A stretch of 64,000 nucleotides of DNA from Rhizobium sp. P32RR-XVIII (GCF_012641395.1 NZ_JABAIH010000007.1:1-64000), one strand, 5' to 3'. Positions 7,967 through 17,279 are shown, numbered from the stretch's first letter. Numbers and translations are program-made. The notes: generated by a model not told the origin, from the sequence alone.

Positions 7967-8950
7967 CTATTCGGTCGTAATCGGACGTGTCATCAATTGT
8001 TCGATGGCCTCTGCAATCCCGAGCTTGCCGTCGATAATGGCCGAGACGGCGTCGGTGATCGGCATTTCGACGCCGACCTCTTGTGCCAACCGCGAGGCGA
8101 CGGCCGCGGCAAATGCGCCTTCCACCAGATCGCCATGCGAGGGATCGGCCTTTTCGCCGCGTCCGAGCGCAATGCCGAAGCGCAGGTTGCGCGACTGATG
8201 GCTCGTTGCCGTCAAGACCAGGTCGCCCAGCCCGGAAAGCCCGCGCACCGTATCCGCCTGCCCGCCCTTGGCGACCACGAGGCGCGACATCTCCGCCAGT
8301 CCGCGTGCAATGAGGGCCGCACGCGCGGAATCGCCGATGCCGCAGCCTTCAACAATGCCGCAGGCAATCGCCAGAACGTTTTTCAGGGCGCCGCCGAGCT
8401 GCACTCCGATGCGGTCGACCGATGCGTAAAGCCGGAAGGTCCGGCCGGAAATTGCCTGCGCAAGCCGGTCGGCGACAGCCATATCCGACGCCGCAATTGC
8501 CATCGCTGTCGGCAGCCCCTTCGCGATATCAGATGCAAAGCCCGGCCCGGACAACACCGCAATGTGATGCTGCGGCAACTCGCGTTCGAGCATATCGGTC
8601 AGCAGGTTGCCGGTCGCCCGCTCGATGCCCTTGGCGCAGGTAACAACGATCGCGTCCTTGGCAAGATAGCGGCCATATTGCCGGGCCGCATCCGCCTGCG
8701 CCTGCGACGGCATGGCGAAGAGCACGATATCCGCATCAGTGATCGCGTCAGGCTCCGCCGAAAAGGCAAGCGCTTCCGGCAGCACAATCCCGGGAAGAAC
8801 GGCATCGTGGATGCGTTCCTCCTTCAGGTCGGCGATCAGCGAAGGATCGCGGCCGACAAGCGTGACCTGACTGCGGCCGGTCAGGGTAATAACGGCTGCA
8901 AGCGCCGTTCCGAACGCACCGGCGCCAACGACAGCAATCCGCTCACTCAT
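7967..8950 (-). CDS. gpsA: glycerol-3-phosphate dehydrogenase [NAD(P)+]
   Basis: The 327-residue enzyme reduces dihydroxyacetone phosphate to sn-glycerol-3-phosphate for phospholipid synthesis. The N-terminal nucleotide motif is VVGAGAFGTALAAV. TCAKGIE and GPGFASDIAKGLPTA are conserved, and the catalytic lysine is in GALKNVLAIACGI. GLSGLGDLVLTATS fits the C-terminal helical domain. Its ATG overlaps the tsaD stop by four bases, so translation is coupled. Confidence 0.96.
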   Translation of the reverse strand: MSERIAVVGAGAFGTALAAVITLTGRSQVTLVGRDPSLIADLKEERIHDAVLPGIVLPEALAFSAEPDAITDADIVLFAMPSQAQADAARQYGRYLAKDAIVVTCAKGIERATGNLLTDMLERELPQHHIAVLSGPGFASDIAKGLPTAMAIAASDMAVADRLAQAISGRTFRLYASVDRIGVQLGGALKNVLAIACGIVEGCGIGDSARAALIARGLAEMSRLVVAKGGQADTVRGLSGLGDLVLTATSHQSRNLRFGIALGRGEKADPSHGDLVEGAFAAAVASRLAQEVGVEMPITDAVSAIIDGKLGIAEAIEQLMTRPITTE

Positions 8951-10044
8951 GCCTTTGCTCCCCGCTTTCCGTAGCTGATCAGCGCTTCCGCATTCGAATC
9001 CAGTGGCCAGCGCGAGCGTGGCTGGACATCGAGGTCATCCGGCGCAACACCCGTGGCCATGCGCTCGAGCCCCGCCCAGGCGATCATGACAGCATTGTCG
9101 GTGCACAATCTCAGCGGCGGCGCGACGAAGCGAAACCCGTGTTTGTCGCAAAGCGCCTGCAGCGTACCGCGCACTTCCAGATTGGCCGCGACCCCTCCCG
9201 CGACGACCAAAGCCGGCTTCTCGTTCAGATGCGGAAACTCCGCTTTGAACCGCGGCAATCCGCGGCCGATGCGATCTTTCAACGTCCGCGAAATCGCCTT
9301 CTGGAACGAGGCGCAGATATCGGCGACATCCTTGTCGGTCAGCGGCGCGATATCCGTCGCTGCCTGCCTTACCGCCGTTTTCAACCCCGAGAAGGAGAAA
9401 TCGAGGCGCGCTTCTCCGACCAGTGGCCGCGGGAAGTCGAAGCGGTCCGGATTGCCGTCCTTTGCTGCCTCTTCCACCTGCGGCCCGCCTGGATAGGGCA
9501 GCCCCAGCAGCTTCGCGGTCTTGTCGAATGCCTCGCCAAGCGCATCGTCGATCGTCGTTCCCCAGCGCTCGTATCGACCGATGCCGCGAACGAGGATGAG
9601 CTGCGTATGCCCGCCGGACACCAGCAGCATCAGATAGGGAAAGGCGAGCCCATCCGTCAGCCGCGCCGTCAGCGCATGGCCTTCGAGATGGTTCACGGCA
9701 TAGAGTGGCTTGCCGGCGGCCTTGGCGATCGCCTTGCCGGTCATCAGCCCCACCAGCAGTCCGCCGATCAGCCCCGGCCCGGAGGTTGCGGCAATCGCAT
9801 CGACGTCGGAGAGCGACAGATTGGCGCGCTGCAAGGCTTCGTCGATCAGCGTGTCGAGCGCCTCGACATGGGCGCGCGCGGCGATCTCTGGTACGACGCC
9901 GCCATAGGCGCTATGCTCGTCGAGCTGACTCAGAACGACGTCGGAGAGCACGTTCGAGCGCCCGTCGGCATCGCGCTCGACAACAGCCGCAGCGGTCTCG
10001 TCGCAGCTTGTTTCGATGCCGAGGATGCGGAGAAAGGGAGCCAT
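8947..10044 (-). CDS. tsaD: tRNA N6-adenosine threonylcarbamoyltransferase
   Basis: The 365-residue protein transfers the threonylcarbamoyl group to A37 of ANN-decoding tRNAs (t6A). The ILGIETSCDETAAAV start is diagnostic, NHLEGHALTARL holds the metal-binding histidines, and LLVSGGHTQLI, GGVAANLEVR and the CTDNAVMIAWAG segment with the conserved Asp are intact. It is the first gene of the minus-strand run tsaD-gpsA-yciI-EVE-methyltransferase and is divergent from hemC across 72 bases. mtaB at 57188-58462 acts on the same t6A base. Confidence 0.97.
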   Translation of the reverse strand: MAPFLRILGIETSCDETAAAVVERDADGRSNVLSDVVLSQLDEHSAYGGVVPEIAARAHVEALDTLIDEALQRANLSLSDVDAIAATSGPGLIGGLLVGLMTGKAIAKAAGKPLYAVNHLEGHALTARLTDGLAFPYLMLLVSGGHTQLILVRGIGRYERWGTTIDDALGEAFDKTAKLLGLPYPGGPQVEEAAKDGNPDRFDFPRPLVGEARLDFSFSGLKTAVRQAATDIAPLTDKDVADICASFQKAISRTLKDRIGRGLPRFKAEFPHLNEKPALVVAGGVAANLEVRGTLQALCDKHGFRFVAPPLRLCTDNAVMIAWAGLERMATGVAPDDLDVQPRSRWPLDSNAEALISYGKRGAKA

Positions 10045-10116
10045 GAAGCCTATCGTTGATTGCGATGGTTGATAAACCCGGTTACGAGACCTTCCGGTAA
10101 CAACGGATCAAAGCGG

Positions 10117-11046
10117 ATGCAAACAAAACCTTTCCGGATCGGCACGCGAGGCAGCCCGCTGGCGCTAGCCCAGGCCCACGAAGCGCGCGACCGGCTGATG
10201 GCAGCGCACGGCCTGCCGGAGGAAATGTTCGAAATCGTCGTGCTGACGACGACAGGCGATCGCATCACCGACCGCTCGCTCGCCGCAATCGGCGGTAAGG
10301 GGCTTTTTACACAGGAACTGGAAGAAAAGCTCGCCAGCGGCGACCTCGACCTCGCCGTCCACTCCGCCAAGGACATGCCGACGGTGCTGCCGGAAGGACT
10401 CTATCTTTCCGCGTTTCTGCCGCGCGAAGACATTCGCGATGCAGTGATCGGCCGCACGGCGCCGAAACTGATGGAGCTGCCGCACGGCGCAACCGTCGGA
10501 TCGGCCTCGCTCCGCCGGCAGGCACTGGTCCGCCGCATGCGCCCGGACATCAAGGTCGTTGTCTTCCGGGGCGCCGTCGAAACCCGCCTGCGCAAGCTGG
10601 ACGAAGGCCAGGTCGATGCGACGCTGCTGGCGCTCGCGGGGCTGAAGCGTCTCGGCAAGGTCAGCGTCATTACCGACATCCTTGACCCCGACACTTTCCC
10701 GCCTGCGCCCGCACAGGGCGCAATCTGCATCGAAAGCCGCATCGGCGATCAGAGAACCGACGATCTGATTGTTCCGATCAACGACCCGATAACCTTCGAT
10801 GCCGTATCCTGCGAGCGCGCTTTCCTTGGCGCACTCGATGGTTCCTGCCGCACGCCAATCGGCGGCTACGCCATCTGCGAAGGCGATCTGATCAAATTCT
10901 CCGGCCTGATCATCACGCCGGACGGCCGTAACCAGCATTCGGTTACCATCGACGGACACCGGCGCGATGCCGCAGCGCTTGGCACGCGTGCCGGTCAGGA
11001 CATCCGGGCGCGCGCCGGCAGCAGCTTCTTCGACGACTGGAGCTGA
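10117..11046 (+). CDS. hemC: porphobilinogen deaminase
   Basis: The start MQTKPFRIGTRGSPLALAQA at 10117 gives 309 residues, the usual length; the frame also extends to 10060 with no family likeness. The enzyme joins four porphobilinogens into hydroxymethylbilane. KGLFTQELE and HSAKDMPT (with the conserved Asp) line the active site, and LDGSCRTPIGGYA carries the cysteine that holds the dipyrromethane cofactor. It heads a haem-related operon with hemD six bases downstream. Confidence 0.96.
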   Translation: MQTKPFRIGTRGSPLALAQAHEARDRLMAAHGLPEEMFEIVVLTTTGDRITDRSLAAIGGKGLFTQELEEKLASGDLDLAVHSAKDMPTVLPEGLYLSAFLPREDIRDAVIGRTAPKLMELPHGATVGSASLRRQALVRRMRPDIKVVVFRGAVETRLRKLDEGQVDATLLALAGLKRLGKVSVITDILDPDTFPPAPAQGAICIESRIGDQRTDDLIVPINDPITFDAVSCERAFLGALDGSCRTPIGGYAICEGDLIKFSGLIITPDGRNQHSVTIDGHRRDAAALGTRAGQDIRARAGSSFFDDWS

Positions 11047-11052
11047 TGCACG

Positions 11053-11757
11053 ATGCGCGTGCTCGTCACCCGCCCACTGCCTTCGGGGGAACGAACCGCC
11101 AACAGCTTGCGCGACATGGGGCACGAGCCGGTGCTGTTGCCGCTCTCGCGGCCGGTGCATGATAGCAGGGCCGCAATAGACGGGCTGACGAAGAGCAACG
11201 GCCCGATTGCAATCACGAGCGCCGAGGCTGTTCGCGTGCTTTCTTTGTCGGGTGAAGATATCAAACCCCATCTCCTGCGGCCTCTGTTTGCGGTCGGAGG
11301 CGCCAGTGCGACGGAAGCTCAAGCCATCGGCTTCAATTCGGTCGCCGCTTCATCCGGTGACGGGGCGCAACTGGCCGAACTGATCGCACGTCAGACGCGG
11401 GGGACAGTCACCTATCTTGCCGGGCGGCCGCGCGCTGAGACATTTGAACTCAGGTCACGCGCACTTGATCTGAAGCTCGACGTCATCGAATGCTATCGCA
11501 TGCAGCCCGCAACACCCGATCCGGACACTCTGCGAACGGCACTGACACCGCCTCCACAGGCCATACTTCTCTACTCCCGTCAGACTGCGGAGAGCTTTTT
11601 TCATCTCGCTGAAATCCAATCGGAATCGGCCTGGATTGACGATGCCCTCATCTTATGTCTCAGCAAATCAGTTGCGACGGCCATTCCGGCCGCGCTCGGT
11701 AAAAAACTTCGCATTGCAGCATCGCCTGACGAAACCAGCCTTCTCTCGCTTCTTTGA
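11053..11757 (+). CDS. hemD: uroporphyrinogen-III synthase
   Basis: The 234-residue protein closes hydroxymethylbilane to uroporphyrinogen III. HemD sequences diverge strongly, but MRVLVTRPLPSGERTANSLR, PIAITSAEAVRVLS, FAVGGASATEAQAIGF, VTYLAGRPRAETF and the ILLYSRQTAESFFHL block follow the family pattern. Position directly behind hemC supports the call. A 90-base gap separates it from the next gene. Confidence 0.93.
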   Translation: MRVLVTRPLPSGERTANSLRDMGHEPVLLPLSRPVHDSRAAIDGLTKSNGPIAITSAEAVRVLSLSGEDIKPHLLRPLFAVGGASATEAQAIGFNSVAASSGDGAQLAELIARQTRGTVTYLAGRPRAETFELRSRALDLKLDVIECYRMQPATPDPDTLRTALTPPPQAILLYSRQTAESFFHLAEIQSESAWIDDALILCLSKSVATAIPAALGKKLRIAASPDETSLLSLL

Positions 11758-11846
11758 AGGGTTAGCCCACCAAATTTGAGGTGGCCTCTTTTCTTCACTG
11801 GCATCACTGACTAGTTTCGTTGCAATGCAGGAAAATGAGGATCCTC

Positions 11847-13100
11847 ATGGTATCGGGAAAGCCGCCACGCCATTCGAAGAATACCGACGAGCCGGTGACG
11901 ATCGATTTGGAGGCGCAGGAAATTGCCAACGCAGCCGGTACCGAGAAGCCCGAAGAGCCCGCAACTGAGGCAGAAGCTGCAGGTCCCGGGGAGATCGCAG
12001 CCGATCAGGCCGAGACTGTTGTCCCGAACGAAGAGCCGCAGGTAAGGGACACCGACGAGTCTCTCTCGACTCCCGAGGAGCCCGCCCAGCCCGAGATGCG
12101 AGCGGCGTCCGAACCGGTCCGGCAGCCACAGCGTGGCGGGACGACCTCCGGCCTTATCGCCGCCGGCATATTCGGTGGCCTTGTTGCCCTGCTCGGCGCT
12201 GGCGTGATCCAATATGCAGGCTATCTTCCGGCACCCTCGGCGCCGCTGCAGGAGACGTCGCCCGAAACAGCCAACCTTTCTGCTGAGATCGACGGCCTCA
12301 AGCAATCCGTCGCCAGTCTCGCTGCAGCCCCCGACACGGCTAATGCCGCGCTTGAGGATCGCATCTCTACCCTCGAAACGGCCGCAAAGACGCCCGCTAC
12401 CGCCGCGCCGGCAGATACCGCAGCAGTGGACGCACTGAACCAGAAGGTCGCGGATTTGACCTCTCAGGTGGAGCAGCTGCAAGCTTCGCTGTCGCAATCC
12501 TCCCAACAAGAGGCGTCGAGCGACGCCGATATCGCCAAGCGCCTCGAGGAAGCCGAGAAGAAGCTGAACGAGCCGCGTCAGGATGTCGCCGTCGCCAAGG
12601 CCATTGCGGCAGCTGCACTCAAGGCGGCAATCGACCGTGGCGGTCCCTTCATGGCCGAGCTCGACACCTTTGCCGGCGTTTCTCCCGACGACCCCGCCGT
12701 CGCCGATCTTCGCAACTTTGCCGAAACCGGCGTACCGTCGCGCACCGAGCTGATCCGCCAAATTCCCGATGTCGCGACCGCCATCGTCCATTCCGCCGAC
12801 CAGCAGTATCCGAACCAGAGCTGGTCCGACCGGCTGATGGCGAGCGCCAAGTCGCTGGTCATAGTGCGCCCTGTCGGAAACATCGAAGGCGACAGCGTTG
12901 AGGCAGTCGCCGCCCGCATGGAAGATAAGGTGAAGAATGGCGACCTCCCGGGTGCCTCCGACGAGTGGAACAATTTGCCCGCGAACGCAAAACAGGCTTC
13001 TGCGGCCTTCAAGCAGTCGCTGGAAGCTCGCATCCGCGTCGAGGAACTTGTCGCGGGCACGCTCTCCAATGCCATCTCCGGCACTGGCAAGGAGGGCTGA
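11847..13100 (+). CDS. mitofilin-like inner-membrane protein (COG4223)
   Basis: The start is uncertain. The ATG at 11847 has GAGG six bases upstream, while the frame also offers an ATG at 11835 and a TTG at 11820. The 417-residue product has an acidic, Pro/Glu-rich N-terminal third, one membrane helix near residue 105 (LIAAGIFGGLVALLGAGVIQ), a coiled-coil stretch around residues 145-240 with repeated Ala/Glu/Gln heptads, and a helical C-terminal domain. This architecture and its place between hemD and hemY match the alphaproteobacterial COG4223 proteins, which are related to mitochondrial mitofilin/Mic60. A membrane-shaping role is inferred from that relation. Confidence 0.8.
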   Translation: MVSGKPPRHSKNTDEPVTIDLEAQEIANAAGTEKPEEPATEAEAAGPGEIAADQAETVVPNEEPQVRDTDESLSTPEEPAQPEMRAASEPVRQPQRGGTTSGLIAAGIFGGLVALLGAGVIQYAGYLPAPSAPLQETSPETANLSAEIDGLKQSVASLAAAPDTANAALEDRISTLETAAKTPATAAPADTAAVDALNQKVADLTSQVEQLQASLSQSSQQEASSDADIAKRLEEAEKKLNEPRQDVAVAKAIAAAALKAAIDRGGPFMAELDTFAGVSPDDPAVADLRNFAETGVPSRTELIRQIPDVATAIVHSADQQYPNQSWSDRLMASAKSLVIVRPVGNIEGDSVEAVAARMEDKVKNGDLPGASDEWNNLPANAKQASAAFKQSLEARIRVEELVAGTLSNAISGTGKEG

Positions 13101-13103
13101 CCG

Positions 13104-14693
13104 ATGATCCGTCTCGTGGTCTTCGCCGTCCTCGTTCTCGTTCTCGGCTATGGCTTTTCCTGGCTTGCAGACCGCCCAGGCGATCTGTCGCTGGTCTGGG
13201 AAGGTCAGCTCTATCAAACAAAGCTGATTGTCGCGGCAAGCGGCCTCATAGCGCTGCTTGCCATCGTCATGGTCGGTTGGTGGCTGGTCCGCACGATTTG
13301 GACCTCGCCCCATTCCGTCACCCGCTATTTTCGCGCCCGCAAGCGGGACCGCGGCTATCAGGCGCTGTCGACCGGTCTTATCGCTGCCGGCGCCGGCAAT
13401 GCCCTGCTGGCACGCAAGATGGCAGCCAGATCCCGAGGGCTCATCCGCGCTGATCAGGAACCGCTGATCAACCTCCTCGAAGCACAGGCGGCCTTGATCG
13501 AGGGACGGCATGACGAGGCGCGCGCCAAATTCGAGGCCATGGCCAACGATCCGGAAACGCGTGAACTCGGCCTTCGCGGGCTTTATCTCGAAGCCAAACG
13601 CCTTGGCGCCAAAGAGGCCGCTCGCCAATATGCCGAAAAGGCGGCCGACACCGCGCCCTATCTGCCCTGGGCAGCTCAGGCGACGCTGGAGTATCGCAGC
13701 CAGGCCGGCCACTGGGACGATGCCATTCGCCTTCTCGACCGGCAGAAAGCTGCCCGTGTCATCGAAAAACAGGAGGCGGACCGCCTGCGAGGGGTCCTGC
13801 TCACGGCTCGTGCCGACGACAAGCTGGAAAGCGACCCTGCCGGCGCGCGCGACGACGCGACATACGCGCTGAAGCTCATCCCGGATTTCCAGCCGGCCGC
13901 CCTTATTGCTGCCAAGGCGCTTTTCCGCGAAGACAAAGTGCGCAAGGCTGCCTCGATCCTCGAGCAGGCATGGAGGGCAGAACCGCATCCCGAAGTCGGC
14001 CGGGCCTATGTTCTCGCCCGAAGCGGTGACTCCACGGTTGATCGCCTGAAACGCGCTGAGCGGCTGGAGGCCTTGCGCCCAAACAACGTCGAATCGCTCC
14101 TCGTCGTGGCGCAGGCGGCGCTCGATGCGAGGGACTTCACCAAGGCGCGGGTCAAGGCCGAAGCCGCTGCCCGCATGCAGCCGCGGGAAGCAGCCTTCCT
14201 GCTGCTTGCCGATATCGAGGAAGCCGACACCGGCGACCAGGGTCGCGTCCGCCACTGGCTGGCGCAAGCGCTCAAGGCTCCACGCGATCCGGCCTGGGTC
14301 GCAGACGGTTTCGTTTCGGATAAATGGCTTCCTGTCTCACCCGTCACCGGCCGTCTCGACGCCTTCGAGTGGAAGGCGCCCTTTGGCCAACTCGAGGGAC
14401 CGGTCGAGGAAGGTTCCACCGTCTCCATCGATACCGCGCTGAAAACCCTGCCGCCCGTGCGCGGGACACGGTCGGAAAGCGCGGCTAACGACCATCGAAT
14501 CATCGAACTGGAGCGCGCCGCAACGATTGCCGAGGCAGCGCGCCCGGCACCGGCTTCCGTGCCGAAGCCGGCCAACGCGGCCGTGGTTCATGAGCAGCCA
14601 CAACCACAGCCCTATTATGGAATGCCGGATGATCCTGGCGTTCACAATACAAGCGCGGAACCGGAACCCAAGACACGGCTTCGCCTTTTCTGA
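13104..14693 (+). CDS. hemY: HemY family TPR membrane protein
   Basis: The 529-residue protein starts with two membrane helices (residues 3-20 and about 41-62) separated by WLADRPGDLSLVWEGQLYQT, the HemY N-terminal signature. TPR-like helical repeats follow up to residue ~430, including EPLINLLEAQAALIEGRHDE and the AADTAPYLPWAAQATLEY stretch. The tail (about 430-529) is Pro-rich and low in complexity. HemY proteins of this type lie in haem operons of proteobacteria but are not the protoporphyrinogen oxidase of the same name; the function is unclear. It starts three bases after the mitofilin-like gene. Confidence 0.9.
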   Translation: MIRLVVFAVLVLVLGYGFSWLADRPGDLSLVWEGQLYQTKLIVAASGLIALLAIVMVGWWLVRTIWTSPHSVTRYFRARKRDRGYQALSTGLIAAGAGNALLARKMAARSRGLIRADQEPLINLLEAQAALIEGRHDEARAKFEAMANDPETRELGLRGLYLEAKRLGAKEAARQYAEKAADTAPYLPWAAQATLEYRSQAGHWDDAIRLLDRQKAARVIEKQEADRLRGVLLTARADDKLESDPAGARDDATYALKLIPDFQPAALIAAKALFREDKVRKAASILEQAWRAEPHPEVGRAYVLARSGDSTVDRLKRAERLEALRPNNVESLLVVAQAALDARDFTKARVKAEAAARMQPREAAFLLLADIEEADTGDQGRVRHWLAQALKAPRDPAWVADGFVSDKWLPVSPVTGRLDAFEWKAPFGQLEGPVEEGSTVSIDTALKTLPPVRGTRSESAANDHRIIELERAATIAEAARPAPASVPKPANAAVVHEQPQPQPYYGMPDDPGVHNTSAEPEPKTRLRLF

Positions 14694-14710
14694 ATGGAAC
14701 GAAAATCCGC

Positions 14711-15196
14711 ATGTTCGAACGTTTTCAGGCATTCCTCCACAACATCACTGCCGACAATCCCAAGAAGGGTTTCGATCCTGACGATCCGCGCGTCGCCGTT
14801 GCCGCTCTCTGCATGCAGGTGATGGAAGCTGACGGCAAAATCAAAGACAGCGAAAAGAAGCGGCTGCGCAAACTGCTGAAGGAGCAATATCGTCTCGACG
14901 GAAAGCAGCTGGACGGCGTGATCGCAGCAGCGCAGGCAGCAGAAAGCACCGCTGTTGACTATTATCACTTCACATCGGATCTGAAGCGCCATCTCAACAC
15001 CGAGCAGCGGCTGGAACTCATCGGCATCCTTTGGGACATCGTCTATGCCGATGGCGAGCGCAGCGAGATGGAGGACCACGTCATCTGGCGGATCGCCGAC
15101 CTGCTCGGCGTCTCCTCCCGCGAGCGCATCCAGAAGCGTCAGGAGGCCGCCGCCCGCGTGACCCATGCGGTGGTACAGCAAGATGACGCCGATTGA
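14711..15196 (+). CDS. TerB-like domain protein
   Basis: The 161-residue soluble helical protein shows the TerB/DjlA N-terminal pattern. The first half has VAVAALCMQVMEADGKIKDS followed by a basic helix, and the second half repeats it with GILWDIVYADGERSEMEDH and WRIADLLGVSSRERI. The paired D-G-x-I/D-G-E acidic loops are the presumed metal sites. No J domain is attached. Its stop lies 14 bases inside the glutamine amidotransferase gene, so the two are coupled. The role is unknown. Confidence 0.82.
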   Translation: MFERFQAFLHNITADNPKKGFDPDDPRVAVAALCMQVMEADGKIKDSEKKRLRKLLKEQYRLDGKQLDGVIAAAQAAESTAVDYYHFTSDLKRHLNTEQRLELIGILWDIVYADGERSEMEDHVIWRIADLLGVSSRERIQKRQEAAARVTHAVVQQDDAD

Positions 15197-16016
15197 CCGC
15201 CCGCTCAGCCGCGACAAACGCCCGGTCCTGATCGTTCTGCACCAGGAGCACTCCAGCCCCGGTCGCGTCGGTCAGCTCCTGGTCGAGAAGGGTTATCGCC
15301 TCGACATACGCCGCCCTGCTCTCGGCGACAAGCTGCCGACCACGCTCGAAGGCCATGCCGGAGCGGTGGTGTTCGGCGGACCTATGAGCGCAAACGATCC
15401 CGACGATTTCGTCAAGACAGAGATCAACTGGATGGACATTCCGCTCAAAGAGAACCGGCCGCTGCTCGGTATCTGCCTTGGAGCACAGATGCTCGTGCGC
15501 CATCTCGGCGGCAAGGTCCAGCCAAATGCCGACGGCTCGACCGAGATCGGCTGGTATCCGCTGCGACCGACCGAAAAGGGCCGGCTGCTGATGCATTGGC
15601 CGAAGATGGTCTATCACTTCCATCGTGAAGGCTTCGATCTGCCGCACGGCGCTCACCTGCTCGCAGAAGGCGATACCTATCCCAACCAGGCCTTTTGCTA
15701 CAACCGCAATGCCTGGGCGCTGCAGTTCCATGCGGAGCTCACTCGCGTAATGATGCACCGCTGGGTCGTCCATGGCGCCCATCGCTTCATCCTGCCCAAT
15801 GCGCAGCAGGGGCGTGAGCATCTCGAAGGGCGCATGCTTTTCGACGCGCCACTTCAAGGCATGGCTCAACGAATTTCTCGATATCGTCTTCGAAGGCAAG
15901 ACGGCAAAGACCGCACCGAGCTCAATGGCTGCGCTCTCCGCTTAAACGCACCCCCGCTCGCTCCCCTTTTGATCCCCAACGAACAAGATCCGGCCGTCAA
16001 TCTGCTCTTCTGCTGA
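15183..16016 (+). CDS. class I glutamine amidotransferase, 3' end apparently frameshifted
   Basis: The 277-residue frame has an intact amidotransferase core: GAVVFGGPMSAND, the nucleophile in LLGICLGAQML, and the catalytic His/Glu in ALQFHAELT. This resembles the GMP-synthase-like GATase1 group (COG0518). After RMLFDAPL (residue 224) the reading frame loses family character and runs as a Pro/Arg-rich tail to 16016. Dropping one base within 15852-15855 restores KAWLNEFLDIVFEGKTAK and a stop at 15943-15945, giving a 253-residue protein. So either the genome or the read carries a one-base insertion. The catalytic part precedes the shift. The start at 15183 overlaps the TerB-like gene. Confidence 0.8.
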   Translation: MTPIDRPLSRDKRPVLIVLHQEHSSPGRVGQLLVEKGYRLDIRRPALGDKLPTTLEGHAGAVVFGGPMSANDPDDFVKTEINWMDIPLKENRPLLGICLGAQMLVRHLGGKVQPNADGSTEIGWYPLRPTEKGRLLMHWPKMVYHFHREGFDLPHGAHLLAEGDTYPNQAFCYNRNAWALQFHAELTRVMMHRWVVHGAHRFILPNAQQGREHLEGRMLFDAPLQGMAQRISRYRLRRQDGKDRTELNGCALRLNAPPLAPLLIPNEQDPAVNLLFC

Positions 16017-16138
16017 ACGATGCGTTCGACGAGCCTCTGGCACACCGGAAAGCGCGATTCACCACCCGTTTTTACGCGGCACTTGCCCGTTTAGCCGCCA
16101 ATGGCTACATGTCTGTCAGCAACGAACTGGAGACGACG

Positions 16139-16429
16139 ATGATTGCCCTCTTTCAAACCATTGATTTGGCTTTGAATCTTTACACTTGGGTGCTGATTGC
16201 GAGCGCCATTTTCTCGTGGCTCTACGCCTTCAACGTCATCAACTCCAGCAATCAGTTCGTCAATTCGGTCGGCATGTTCCTCTATAATGTCACCGAACCG
16301 CTGCTCCGGCCGATCCGCCGTTTGCTGCCCAATCTGGGCGGCATAGACATCTCGCCAATCATCCTGCTGCTGATCATCTTCTTCCTGCGCTCCTTCATGT
16401 GGAACACGATTTTCCCGCTGGTGGCGTGA
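16139..16429 (+). CDS. YggT family membrane protein
   Basis: The start MIALFQTIDLALNLYTWVLI at 16139 has GGAG six bases upstream. The 96-residue protein has two hydrophobic helices (residues 4-27 and 67-90) flanking the conserved loop YNVTEPLLRPIRRLLPNLGG, which is the YggT signature (VTEPLLRPIRR-P). The last helix reads DISPIILLLIIFFLRSF. Homologues are linked to osmotic tolerance and to cell-envelope or division loci. The stop codon overlaps a GTG start of the DUF167 gene. Confidence 0.9.
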   Translation: MIALFQTIDLALNLYTWVLIASAIFSWLYAFNVINSSNQFVNSVGMFLYNVTEPLLRPIRRLLPNLGGIDISPIILLLIIFFLRSFMWNTIFPLVA

Positions 16430-16740
16430 CCTCCGCCTGGAAGATTTTCGATGACCACGTCCGCCTCGCCATACGGCTCACGCCGAACGGCGGGCGCGAT
16501 GCGATCGATGGTATCGAGACCGAGGGAGACGGCGCGAGTCATCTGAAGGCCCGCGTCACGGCAGTCCCCGAAAAGGGAAAAGCCAACAAGGCGCTGATTG
16601 CGCTTCTCTCCAAAGCGCTCGGCATTCCGAAATCCTCGATCGAACTGATCTCCGGCGATACATCGCGCAAAAAAATCCTCCGGATCGAAGGTGATCCGAA
16701 GGATTTGGTCGAAAGGCTCGAAATGCTTCTCAAGCCGTAA
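16426..16740 (+). CDS. DUF167 (UPF0235) family protein
   Basis: The GTG at 16426 overlaps the yggT stop (GTGA), giving 104 residues; a longer frame starting at ATG 16399 lies wholly inside yggT. RLTPNGGRDAIDGIE, HLKARVTAVPEKGKANKALI and SIELISGDTSRKKILRIEGD are the conserved blocks of the DUF167/YggU fold. YggT and YggU are neighbours in many proteobacteria, which supports both calls. The function is unknown. Confidence 0.88.
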   Translation: MTSAWKIFDDHVRLAIRLTPNGGRDAIDGIETEGDGASHLKARVTAVPEKGKANKALIALLSKALGIPKSSIELISGDTSRKKILRIEGDPKDLVERLEMLLKP

Positions 16741-16745
16741 TCGGC

Positions 16746-17279
16746 TTACTTCGCCTTCTTGGCGCGCTCGACGGCTTCGAGGATCAGCTGGCCTGCTTCC
16801 TTCGAATCGCCCCAGCCGAAGATCTTCACCCATTTGCCGGGTTCCAGGTCCTTGTAGTGCGCGAAGAAGTGCTCGATCTGCTTCAGCGTGATTTCCGGAA
16901 GGTCGGTATAGTCGTTCACCTTCTCGTAGCGCAGCGTCAGCTTCGGCGAAGGAACAGCGATGATCTTCTCGTCCTTGCCGGAATTGTCTTCCATCTTCAG
17001 AACGCCGATCGGGCGGACGTTGATGACGCAGCCCGGGACCAGCGGGCGCGTGCTGGCGATCAGCACGTCGATCGGATCGCCGTCTTCCGAGAGCGTGTGC
17101 GGCACGAAGCCGTAATTGCCGGGATAGGTCATCGGCGTATAGAGGAAGCGGTCAACAACCAGCGTGCCGGCTTCCTTGTCCATCTCGTACTTGATGGGGT
17201 GACCGCCGACCGGGACCTCAACGATGACGTTAACGTCCTCAGGTGGATTCTTGCCGATTGAAACAGCGTCTATGCGCAT
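16746..17279 (-). CDS. ppa: inorganic pyrophosphatase (family I)
   Basis: The 177-residue enzyme splits pyrophosphate, driving biosynthetic reactions. The start MRIDAVSIGKNPPEDVNVIV at 17279 is preferred over a five-residue extension. VEVPVGGHPIKYEMDKEAG, YPGNYGFVPHTLSEDGDPID (with the metal-binding D-x-D-P-x-D) and VIAVPSPKLTL with the downstream HFFAHYKDLEPGKW are intact. The gene ends convergent to the DUF167 gene with five bases between them. Confidence 0.97.
   Translation of the reverse strand: MRIDAVSIGKNPPEDVNVIVEVPVGGHPIKYEMDKEAGTLVVDRFLYTPMTYPGNYGFVPHTLSEDGDPIDVLIASTRPLVPGCVINVRPIGVLKMEDNSGKDEKIIAVPSPKLTLRYEKVNDYTDLPEITLKQIEHFFAHYKDLEPGKWVKIFGWGDSKEAGQLILEAVERAKKAK

Noticed and set aside
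11811..14267. 818-codon open frame on the minus strand
   Set aside because: It is antisense to the mitofilin-like gene and hemY, has no recognisable domain and starts within hemY.
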